From the NCBI GenBank assembly GCA_023249255.1, contig JAHFCY010000110.1:1-10444 (forward strand): DNA of 10,444 nt, written 5' to 3'. Positions 1 through 5,451 of the stretch are shown piece by piece (within the stretch, counting starts at the first letter, position 1; every line of letters begins with the position of its first letter). Source of the stretch: Candidatus Lindowiibacteriota bacterium. GTDB lineage: Bacteria > Lindowbacteria > 2-12-FULL-62-27. A program made the translations under genes and the position numbers. The notes under the pieces are model-generated. The model was not told where the DNA came from, did not search any database, and worked only from the letters and a program-made list of their open reading frames with translations.

Positions 1-656
1 TCGCGTCCTACGTCGGATGCCGGCTCGGCTACAACATGATGCTTCTGCGGGATCTCGTCGTGGGCGCGATTCTTCACGACATCGGCGAATGTTTTTTGCC
101 GGAAAAAATCGTGAACAAGGAGGGAAAATTTACCGCGGACGATTTCATCATCATGCAGCAGCACACCGTGATGGGGTTCAAATATCTTTCAAGATTTTCG
201 GACATCAAGGCGACGTCCCGGGCCGTGACCATCCAGCACCACGAGCGATTTTCGGGCAAGGGCTATCCGAAAGGGATGGCCGGCACGCAGATTCATCCGT
301 ACTCCGGGGTCGTCGGCGCCTGCGAAATTTTCGACGCCATGACATCCGACCGGCCGTTTCAGATCCGCCATCCCGCCATCGTCGCGCTCGGCCTGCTTCT
401 GTCAAGCAAAGACCCCCTGTTTGCGCCGGATCTTCGGGAAATTTTCCCGCATTTATTTGCGCCGTTTCAGATCGGGACGTGGGTGACCCTGTCGGACGGG
501 CGGATCGGCCTGGTCAAATCGGTTCCGAAAGAGACGCCGACGCGGCCGGACGTGAAAGTTCTATACGACGCGCTGGGCGCTGGCATTCCGGCGACGGTTG
601 TCCGGCTGAGCCAGGACCCCGGCATTCGCATCGCCGGCATCCCATCGGAATTTTAA
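1..656 (+). CDS. HD-GYP domain protein, probable cyclic-di-GMP phosphodiesterase (5' end missing)
   Basis: The reading frame is open from base 3 with no start in the window, so this is the C-terminal 217 residues of a longer protein. Visible are the HD motif (LHDIGE, about residues 24-29 of the fragment), a downstream His (QQHT), the paired His of HHERF, a GKGYP signature and the FDAMTSDRP segment with its conserved Asp. This is the metal-ligand pattern and order of the HD-GYP subfamily, which hydrolyses cyclic di-GMP. About 80 residues follow the domain, including VTLSDGRIGLV, a small tail often seen in HD-GYP proteins. Two positions differ from the usual signature: Glu replaces Lys in HDxGK, and Ser replaces Asp in the HHExxDG stretch. 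The metal ligands look intact, so I infer an active or modified enzyme rather than a dead one. Any N-terminal sensor or receiver domain lies upstream of the window. Confidence 0.9.
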   Translation, partial: ASYVGCRLGYNMMLLRDLVVGAILHDIGECFLPEKIVNKEGKFTADDFIIMQQHTVMGFKYLSRFSDIKATSRAVTIQHHERFSGKGYPKGMAGTQIHPYSGVVGACEIFDAMTSDRPFQIRHPAIVALGLLLSSKDPLFAPDLREIFPHLFAPFQIGTWVTLSDGRIGLVKSVPKETPTRPDVKVLYDALGAGIPATVVRLSQDPGIRIAGIPSEF

Positions 657-2137
657 GGCAAAATCTCAATCTGAAGTTTTCGGACGACTCCGGCGAGTTT
701 CCAGGACGCCGAAAAATCGCCTTCGACCAGTTTGATGTGCCTGACCGACGCCGGAATCTCGTCCATGATCGGATCGACCGGCACCCATGTCCGGCCGGCG
801 AGCAGTTCATTCCAGGAGTGATAAAAATACCGTCCGTCCATGTAAATCACGCCTGAAACAATTTTGCACGGAAATCCGGCAGCCGTCGCCAGCGCGTGAA
901 AGAGGGCCGAGAATTCATTGCAATCTCCCTGCTTGATTTCAAGCACGTCGGCCGCCGACGGGACCATCGACGTCGGAACCTGGCGGATGTGTTTCTGCAT
1001 CCAATCGATCGCGTCCCGTGAAAAATCGGCCGGCGACGCGCGGTGAAACTGCGCTGTCAACCGGAGAATTTCAGGCGACCACGCAGGCGAATCGCCGGCA
1101 AGCGAGCGGGTGTCGGCCGGCGGCGCGCCAAGGAGTGACCCTTCGGGCCGGCGCAATTCCAGTTCGACCCCGGCGGGCGACTCGGATCTGACGATCTGGA
1201 AATCGCCGTGAAGGGCGAGATCGGCCGGTGAGATTTGGGACAGGCGGACCCGGACACGATTGGCCGAATCTTCCGGCCTGCCCGCCGGACCGGCGGGAAA
1301 CGTTCCGCCGGACGGGATGACGGCCGAGAAATAGGCAAGATCGATATCGGCGGGCGCATTCACCGATATTTTTTCCGCGGCCGATTTGTCCTCCATGCGG
1401 TATTGCAGTCCAAGCCCCGGCATTTCGATTCGATACGGGTCGATTTGTCCGGTGTCGACGTAAGAGACAACGTCAACCGAGCCGAGGCGTGCGGTGACTT
1501 GAAAGACGGGGCGGGCGAGACCTGAAACGTTCAAGATGGTGAGCGTGTCAACCGAGATCAAGATGCGTATCGGCAGAAAATCGACGGGGTTGAGAACTTG
1601 AAACGTCCACGACTTCCCGACCGCGAGTGTTTCCGACCGGATGAGCTGATCGGCAAGCTGGGGAAATGTGATGTCATTGAGATCGATAGTTTTTTCTTTG
1701 AGGAGTCGCCCGGCCGACGTGCTTTTGACCGTGAACAGCCGGTCATTCAGGCGTTCGCCGCGGACACGGTACGACTGGCCGACACCCGCGTCGAGAGACT
1801 GGAAATACCGAATGGGTTTGAAATCGACCGTTGACTCGATCGATTCGATCGTGCGTATGGATATCGGATGGTCGAGCGAGCGCATGGAGATAAAATTTTC
1901 CGTGTAGATGGTCATTCCGCCCCCGTCGGCGGGCTGGGTGCGCTGGCGCATATAGCCGACGCGCTGACCGCCGATATACGCGCCATACCAGACGTCGGAC
2001 GCGGCGGGCGGGAGCGGGATGTGCTCCGGGGACGGCGATTCATGCCGGCTGCAGGCGGACATAAAAATCGTGATGGAGAGAGTAACGGCGAGGCGCAGGA
2101 GCCGATTCGGAATCAGAGTCATACGCAGAACACGCAT
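653..2137 (-). CDS. Transglutaminase-like domain protein, probable lipoprotein
   Basis: This is a 494-residue protein if translation begins at the ATG at 2137. It opens with a basic stretch, a hydrophobic segment and FMSAC, a somewhat atypical lipobox, so export and lipidation are likely. A long N-terminal region follows, starting near VWYGAYIGGQRVGY; it is rich in predicted beta strands and of unknown role. The C-terminal transglutaminase-like domain carries a Cys-His-Asp triad: GDCNE (Cys406), YHSWNE (His440) and PVDP (Asp455). Such domains act as proteases or amide-bond enzymes on peptides in the envelope; the substrate here is unknown. The frame stays open upstream to an ATG at 2209. That start would put the gene's own promoter (2145-2173) inside the coding region and bury the signal peptide, so I prefer 2137, with 2122 as an alternative. 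Neither has a clear ribosome binding site. The stop overlaps that of the convergent HD-GYP gene. Confidence 0.87.
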   Translation of the reverse strand: MRVLRMTLIPNRLLRLAVTLSITIFMSACSRHESPSPEHIPLPPAASDVWYGAYIGGQRVGYMRQRTQPADGGGMTIYTENFISMRSLDHPISIRTIESIESTVDFKPIRYFQSLDAGVGQSYRVRGERLNDRLFTVKSTSAGRLLKEKTIDLNDITFPQLADQLIRSETLAVGKSWTFQVLNPVDFLPIRILISVDTLTILNVSGLARPVFQVTARLGSVDVVSYVDTGQIDPYRIEMPGLGLQYRMEDKSAAEKISVNAPADIDLAYFSAVIPSGGTFPAGPAGRPEDSANRVRVRLSQISPADLALHGDFQIVRSESPAGVELELRRPEGSLLGAPPADTRSLAGDSPAWSPEILRLTAQFHRASPADFSRDAIDWMQKHIRQVPTSMVPSAADVLEIKQGDCNEFSALFHALATAAGFPCKIVSGVIYMDGRYFYHSWNELLAGRTWVPVDPIMDEIPASVRHIKLVEGDFSASWKLAGVVRKLQIEILP

Positions 2138-2144
2138 GCCGTCA

Positions 2145-2173
2145 GTATTAGCCACAGAGCGTAGCGAGGTCAA
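2145..2173 (-). promoter_or_regulatory. Sigma70-type promoter for the transglutaminase-like gene
   Basis: On the minus strand, TTGACC (2168-2173) and TAATAC (2145-2150) are separated by exactly 17 nt. The -35 matches the consensus TTGACA at five of six positions. The -10 keeps the key first T, second A and fifth A but is otherwise weak. The predicted transcription start falls at about 2137-2138, on or next to the ATG chosen for the gene, which would give a leaderless mRNA. The element diverges from the tRNA promoter at 2201-2229. Confidence 0.5.
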
Positions 2174-2200
2174 TACGACGCGGCGCAAACGCAAGTTGTC

Positions 2201-2229
2201 TTGACCCATCCGGCCAATCCGGATAGGAT
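2201..2229 (+). promoter_or_regulatory. Sigma70-type promoter for the tRNA-Lys/tRNA-Leu unit
   Basis: TTGACC (2201-2206) and TAGGAT (2224-2229) are separated by 17 nt. The predicted start at about 2236 lies 7 nt before the mature 5' end of tRNA-Lys, leaving a very short leader as expected for a tRNA transcript. The -35 matches consensus at five of six bases and the -10 at four of six. Confidence 0.62.
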
Positions 2230-2242
2230 GAACGGAGAGTGC

Positions 2243-2315
2243 GGGCTGTTAGCTCAGTTGGTAGAGCAGATGACTCTTAATCATCGGGTCGCAGGTTCGA
2301 TCCCTGCACAGCCCA
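2243..2315 (+). tRNA. tRNA-Lys (anticodon CTT)
   Basis: A full cloverleaf folds by hand. The acceptor stem pairs GGGCTGT (2243-2249) with ACAGCCC (2308-2314), followed by discriminator A2315. The D stem pairs GCTC with GAGC. The anticodon stem pairs GATGA with TCATC around the loop CTCTTAA, which gives anticodon CTT at 2276-2278. The T stem pairs GCAGG with CCTGC around TTCGATC. The 3' CCA is not encoded and must be added by tRNA nucleotidyltransferase. It lies only 8 nt before tRNA-Leu, so the two are probably cut from one precursor. Confidence 0.97.
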
Positions 2316-2323
2316 GTCGTCGA

Positions 2324-2404
2324 GGGCGCGTGGCGGAATGGCAGACGCGCCAGGTTTAGGACCTGGTCCCGAAAGGGGTAGGGGTTCAAGTCCCTTCGCG
2401 CCCA
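2324..2404 (+). tRNA. tRNA-Leu (anticodon TAG)
   Basis: The acceptor stem pairs GGGCGCG (2324-2330) with CGCGCCC (2397-2403), with discriminator A2404. The anticodon stem pairs CCAGG (2350-2354) with CCTGG (2362-2366) around the loop TTTAGGA, giving anticodon TAG at 2357-2359. A long variable arm (TCCCGAAAGGGG region) marks it as class II, consistent with leucine. The T stem 2380-2384/2392-2396 closes on loop TTCAAGT with one G-T wobble. CCA is not encoded. No terminator is visible after it, so the downstream membrane-protein gene may be reached by read-through. Confidence 0.97.
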
Positions 2405-2454
2405 TGGAGGGTGCATAAAGGATAGAGACAATCGAGAAGACATGATGCCCGATT

Positions 2455-4026
2455 ATGAAATGGTTTAAGCGCATCACCGCGGGATTGTCCGTTTTTTGGA
2501 TCGTCCACCTTTTCTGGATCAGCGCGGGCCGACTCGGGGAGCCGCGGGACCTGCTCTTCGAAAGCCCGACCGTCAACACGGCGATATTGCTGAATCAGGG
2601 CGTAAACATTTATTCAAAGTCCGTCTACGATGGCCCGCCGTTCAATCTGACCATCTACACACCCGCCTATTTTTCTCTGACCGCCGCCATGCCGGGATTC
2701 GAATCCGCGCCGTTTCAGACGGGCAGAGCCATTTCGATCTTTTTTGCGGTAGGACTGTTTCTCCAGCTCATCATTCCGCGCCGAGGAAAATCCGGCGTCA
2801 GCACGGGGTTGATCGCGACCGGATGGTTGTCACTTTTTATGCCGTACGTGGTGAACATTTCATTTTTCAAGATGGACATGATGGCCCTGGCGTTGTCGAG
2901 CGCGTCGATTGCCGTGCTGATTCGCCGGGGGATAACGCCTGTGACAGCAGTGCTGGCCGGGGCGCTGGCAGGGGCGGGCATTCTGACCAAGCAAAGTGCC
3001 ATCTCGGCGCCGATCGCCGCCATGCTGTATCTACTCTGGAAAGAACGGCGTCTTGCCGTCCTCTATTTCGGCGCGTTCCTGATATCGACCCTGCCGGTAT
3101 TCTGGATCATCAATCGATTGAGCGAGGGAGGATTCTGGTGGTGTATTTTTGAAGCGCCCCATCATCCGATCCGGTTCGACGTATTCCTCGAAAACTGGCT
3201 GGAGATGGACTCACCCGCTTTTTACGTTCTTCTGGCATTCTCGGCCTTTTGTTGCCGGGAATTGTTTCGGCCTGAGATGCGAGGCCGGGAGGATACCCGG
3301 GGATCCAGCCGGTTGGCGGGCCTGTACTACATCGTCAGTTGGGTATGGCTTGTGGAAAGCGTGGGTAAAGTGGGCGCGGCGACGAATTATTTTTTGGAGC
3401 CCCTTTACGCGGCGGTCTGGGTGATCCTGATGTGGCTGGACGGTCTTGAGGAGGAGCCGAAAGGAAAGGTTGCGGCAATCGCGTGGGGATTGATTCTGAT
3501 TTCGCTGTCATGGCCGATGCGGACGGCGCAGTTTTCCGACCCGCTGATTCCGAAAGATTCAAAGAGTGTTGAGACGTACGAGGCGGCCCGGCGGGAGGCC
3601 ATCGCGGCGGCCGGCATGGAAAAACCGAAAATTCTAAACCTCGCGTCGACCCAGGCGTCGTTGAGTTCAGGATTTGATCTTTACCTGAACGACCCGTTCT
3701 TATACGCGACGCTCTGGAACACTCGCGACCTCTCCAATCGCGCGATGCTGACCGCGCTGGACGAAAGATTTTTCGATCTCGTCGCCCTTCCCCGGGGTGA
3801 TCGGCCGGCAACGATCCGAGACCCGACGCCCCTCGGAGAAATCTACGCCAAAATATATCAGACCTGCGAATTCCGGTCGGAAGGCGTGTTCGCTTACTAT
3901 GTTCCCCGCCCGGGGGCGTTGCGGGGGGGCGACGGAAGCCGGAATTCCTCAGTAGTTCGCAGAAATCCGGGCGCTGTCCCTAACAGCGAAATTCGCGCGA
4001 TTGTAGAAGCGGCGCCGGTGAGGTAA
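2455..4026 (+). CDS. Multi-spanning membrane protein, GT-C glycosyltransferase-like
   Basis: This 523-residue protein is hydrophobic over roughly its first 360 residues, with a first membrane segment at about residues 6-25 and many later ones. After the first segment comes an acidic residue in LLFESP (Glu36), then NQGVNIY and TIYTPAYFSLTA. Further on are FFKMDMMALAL (about 137-146) and GAGILTKQSA (about 173-182). This order resembles GT-C (family 39/87-type) enzymes, which move sugars from polyprenyl-phosphate donors on the outer face of the membrane. The family assignment is an inference from pattern, and donor and acceptor are unknown. The soluble C-terminal part ends after YYVP in a tail that looks unconserved and follows a G7 run (3923-3929), so the true C-terminus is uncertain. 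There is no strong ribosome binding site or promoter of its own. It starts 50 nt after tRNA-Leu and may share the tRNA promoter. Confidence 0.72.
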   Translation: MKWFKRITAGLSVFWIVHLFWISAGRLGEPRDLLFESPTVNTAILLNQGVNIYSKSVYDGPPFNLTIYTPAYFSLTAAMPGFESAPFQTGRAISIFFAVGLFLQLIIPRRGKSGVSTGLIATGWLSLFMPYVVNISFFKMDMMALALSSASIAVLIRRGITPVTAVLAGALAGAGILTKQSAISAPIAAMLYLLWKERRLAVLYFGAFLISTLPVFWIINRLSEGGFWWCIFEAPHHPIRFDVFLENWLEMDSPAFYVLLAFSAFCCRELFRPEMRGREDTRGSSRLAGLYYIVSWVWLVESVGKVGAATNYFLEPLYAAVWVILMWLDGLEEEPKGKVAAIAWGLILISLSWPMRTAQFSDPLIPKDSKSVETYEAARREAIAAAGMEKPKILNLASTQASLSSGFDLYLNDPFLYATLWNTRDLSNRAMLTALDERFFDLVALPRGDRPATIRDPTPLGEIYAKIYQTCEFRSEGVFAYYVPRPGALRGGDGSRNSSVVRRNPGAVPNSEIRAIVEAAPVR

Positions 4027-4036
4027 ACGTCAATCA

Positions 4037-4199
4037 ATGATCGGTGTTATGCTTTTTTGGGCGGTAATCGGCGGGGGCGTTGTGACGGCGAATTCTTTTT
4101 TGGTCCGTTCTGGCGGCGCTCGGCCTCATGGCCATCATCCTGAAGCTTCTTCCGAAAGAGGCAGGCCCGTCCGGAATGGATTCAGGGGGAAATCCATAG
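4037..4199 (+). pseudogene. Possible small membrane protein gene, apparently frameshifted
   Basis: An ATG at 4037, 11 nt after the preceding stop and 14 nt after a GAGG, opens a frame with a hydrophobic start (MLFWAVIGGGVV). At the run of six T (4096-4101) the hydrophobic reading passes to another frame, which encodes WSVLAALGLMAIILKLLPKE and ends at TAG 4197-4199. Removing one T would join them into one 53-residue protein with two hydrophobic segments and a polar tail. As written, the first frame runs on to 4240 through residues that look non-coding. It could be a decayed gene, a sequencing or assembly slip, or chance. I know of no family match. The rest of 4027-4279 holds the mazEF promoter. 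Confidence 0.3.
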
Positions 4200-4203
4200 A
4201 AAC

Positions 4204-4232
4204 TTGCATTTCCCCGGAAAGGACTGTATATT
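4204..4232 (+). promoter_or_regulatory. Sigma70-type promoter for mazEF
   Basis: TTGCAT (4204-4209) and TATATT (4227-4232) are separated by exactly 17 nt. The -10 is a five of six match to TATAAT. The predicted start is near 4239, giving a leader of about 40 nt that contains a strong purine-rich ribosome binding site (AGGAAAGGAG, 4260-4269) 10 nt before the mazE ATG. Confidence 0.65.
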
Positions 4233-4244
4233 CTTTGTAGATAC
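4226..4244 (+). promoter_or_regulatory. Imperfect inverted repeat, possible MazE/MazEF operator
   Basis: GTATAT (4226-4231), a 7-nt spacer, then AGATAC (4239-4244) forms an inverted repeat with five of six positions matching. It overlaps the -10 box and the predicted transcription start. Antitoxins of this class usually repress their own operon by binding palindromes over the promoter, so the position suits an operator. The repeat is short, so a chance origin is possible. Confidence 0.35.
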
Positions 4245-4279
4245 ACTCGCTTTGGCGTGAGGAAAGGAGCCAACACCCG

Positions 4280-4522
4280 ATGCAGGTTCAGATTCAGAAA
4301 TGGGGCAACAGTCTCGGCCTTCGGATTCCCATGGCGTTCGCGCAGGAAGTCCACGTTAAACAGGGATCGGTCGTTGATTTGAAATTAGACGGGAAAAAAC
4401 TTGTGATCGAACCCAAATCCTGTATCAAACGGACCCTGAAAAGTCTTCTGAAAGGCATCACCCGGAAGAATCTTCACGAGGAATTTCAAGCAGGCCCGAT
4501 TCAAGGCAGGGAGGTCTGGTAA
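4280..4522 (+). CDS. mazE: MazE-like antitoxin, AbrB/MazE-type DNA-binding fold
   Basis: This is an 80-residue protein of normal length for the family. The N-terminal half shows the swapped-hairpin signature KWGNS (residues 7-11) and LRIP (14-17), followed by VVDLKLDGKKLVIEP, closely matching E. coli MazE in order and spacing. The C-terminal part (LHEEF near residue 65, ending REVW) resembles the acidic tail that wraps around MazF in the E. coli complex. It should neutralise the toxin next door and repress the shared promoter as a dimer. The start is fixed by a strong ribosome binding site 10 nt upstream. mazF begins 9 nt after its stop, so the two are co-transcribed. Base composition falls here: the line 4381-4440 is 25/60 GC, against 45/60 for 6241-6300 in nusA, which suggests a different history from the operon on its right. 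Confidence 0.93.
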   Translation: MQVQIQKWGNSLGLRIPMAFAQEVHVKQGSVVDLKLDGKKLVIEPKSCIKRTLKSLLKGITRKNLHEEFQAGPIQGREVW

Positions 4523-4531
4523 ATCCGCCAA

Positions 4532-4867
4532 ATGGCTGCGTATGTGCCGGACCGCGGCGATGTTGTCTGGTTGACATTGGATCCTCAAGCCGGCCACGAG
4601 CAATCCGGCCGGAGGCCTGCAGTCGCGCTCTCACCGGCCGAATACAATGAAAAGGTCGGACTTGCCATTTTTTCCCCGATTACCAATCAGATCAAAGGAT
4701 ATCCGTTTGAAGTTGTTATTCCCGAAGAATGCGGTGTGACCGGCGCAGTTTTATCGGATCAAGTCAAAAGTCTGGATTGGAAAGCCAGAAAAGCAACCCG
4801 CATTTGCCGCCTGCCCGAACAAACGATTTTGGAAGTGCTGCAAAAACTTTCCACGCTGATGAGTTGA
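4532..4867 (+). CDS. mazF: MazF-like endoribonuclease toxin
   Basis: The 111-residue protein aligns by eye with E. coli MazF over its whole length: YVPDRGDVVWL, a DP-x-x-G-x-EQ-x-G-x-RPAV core, SPAEYN, KGYPFEVV, DQVKSLDWKAR and a final helix. Arg28 and Thr51 sit at the positions of E. coli Arg29 and Thr52, residues implicated in RNA cleavage, so the toxin looks intact. MazF enzymes cut mRNA at short specific sequences and stop translation when the labile antitoxin is lost. The target sequence cannot be read from the protein by eye. The likely ribosome binding site AGGGAGG (4508-4514) lies inside the end of mazE, 17 nt before the ATG, so translation is probably coupled to mazE. No terminator is visible before the protease gene. 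Confidence 0.95.
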   Translation: MAAYVPDRGDVVWLTLDPQAGHEQSGRRPAVALSPAEYNEKVGLAIFSPITNQIKGYPFEVVIPEECGVTGAVLSDQVKSLDWKARKATRICRLPEQTILEVLQKLSTLMS

Positions 4868-4893
4868 GAGCCCTGCAGAAATCCGGATTCGTG

Positions 4894-4922
4894 TTGCAAA
4901 GCGTATATCGATGGCGTATAGT
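4894..4922 (+). promoter_or_regulatory. Sigma70-type promoter for the aspartic protease gene
   Basis: TTGCAA (4894-4899) and TATAGT (4917-4922) are separated by 17 nt. The -10 is a five of six consensus match. Counting 6 nt on gives a transcription start at 4929, exactly the A of an in-frame ATG. This supports 4929 over the upstream ATG at 4911, which lies inside the promoter spacer. Confidence 0.6.
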
Positions 4923-4928
4923 TTTCGT

Positions 4929-5288
4929 ATGGGCACATTTCGGGAACAGATTCGAATTTCGGTTTTGAATAACGGCGAAAAGGCCGAATCGCTGGATGCC
5001 GTCGTAGACAGCGGCGCGGCCTACACATGGATCCCATCTCCACTTCTTCAAAAAATGGGGGTCTCACCGCTTCGCAAACAAAAACTTAAAATCGCCAACG
5101 GGCAGGTCATCGAGAGGGACGCGGGAGTTGTTCAGATTCAATTTCGAGGGCAGACCGGCCCCACCCGGATCATCTTCGGCGATCCGAAAAGCGAACCCCT
5201 ACTGGGCGCCATCACTCTCGAAGAATTTGGCCTGGGCATCGATCCCCTCAACAAGACCCTGATTCAAGTGACCTACCTGCAAGTCTGA
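4929..5288 (+). CDS. Retropepsin-like (clan AA) aspartic protease
   Basis: From the ATG at 4929 the protein is 119 residues, the size of a single-domain retroviral-type protease that must dimerise to make one active site. It carries the catalytic motif VVDSGAAYTW (Asp27-Ser28-Gly29), then a flap-like region (KIANGQVIERD) and the hydrophobic-hydrophobic-Gly motif in PLLGAITLEEFGL (about 90-102), in the family order. There is no signal peptide or membrane segment, so it should be cytoplasmic. An in-frame ATG at 4911 would add six residues but lies within the promoter. No ribosome binding site precedes either start, fitting a leaderless message from the promoter at 4894-4922. It follows mazF by 61 nt on the same strand. 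Its substrate is unknown; a link with mazEF is only suggested by position. Confidence 0.82.
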   Translation: MGTFREQIRISVLNNGEKAESLDAVVDSGAAYTWIPSPLLQKMGVSPLRKQKLKIANGQVIERDAGVVQIQFRGQTGPTRIIFGDPKSEPLLGAITLEEFGLGIDPLNKTLIQVTYLQV

Positions 5289-5337
5289 CGGCAACCCCGG
5301 CAGCGGTGGGCGCGGGCTTTGCAGATTGCCACCACAC

Positions 5338-5366
5338 TTGAATTTGGATTTCCGCCGACATATACT
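5338..5366 (+). promoter_or_regulatory. Sigma70-type promoter of the rimP-nusA-infB operon
   Basis: TTGAAT (5338-5343) and TATACT (5361-5366) are separated by exactly 17 nt; the -10 matches consensus at five of six positions. The predicted start at about 5373 gives a leader of about 79 nt before the rimP ATG. No other good promoter was seen inside the operon, where genes overlap or nearly touch. The stretch 5289-5337 before it holds no gene and no convincing terminator. Confidence 0.65.
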
Positions 5367-5397
5367 TGCGGCGGATCATGACGAGGGTAGCCGAACG

Positions 5398-5422
5398 ATG
5401 CGTGGGCATGTTTCCCACGCAT
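5398..5422 (+). promoter_or_regulatory. Leader hairpin upstream of rimP, possible attenuator
   Basis: ATGCGTGGG (5398-5406) and CCCACGCAT (5414-5422) pair perfectly over 9 bp around a 7-nt loop, and the stem is followed by a short T run (TTTTG from 5422). It lies between the promoter at 5338-5366 and the rimP ribosome binding site at 5435-5441. The form is that of a weak intrinsic terminator or pause hairpin. In E. coli the equivalent operon has leader terminators and NusA feedback; a similar role here is an inference. Confidence 0.5.
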
Positions 5423-5451
5423 TTTGCATTGTTAGGGGAGGTTTGTTAGTG

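Noticed and set aside
17-856. Plus-strand open frame of 279 residues
   Set aside because: It overlaps the HD-GYP gene in another frame and runs into the convergent gene. Its Arg/His/Gly-rich translation is typical of a wrong frame.
1830-1850. Tandem CGATCGATTCGATCG-like repeat
   Set aside because: It lies inside the transglutaminase-like gene, encodes a short IES repeat and needs no other explanation.
2249-2443. Minus-strand open frame containing CRDRTCDP
   Set aside because: It is antisense to the two tRNA genes. This kind of sequence is a familiar false protein annotation over tRNA genes.
5289-5337. Possible terminator after the protease gene (GGTGG at 5305 with CCACC at 5329)
   Set aside because: The stem is only 5 bp with a 19-nt loop and no T run follows, so it is not a credible terminator.
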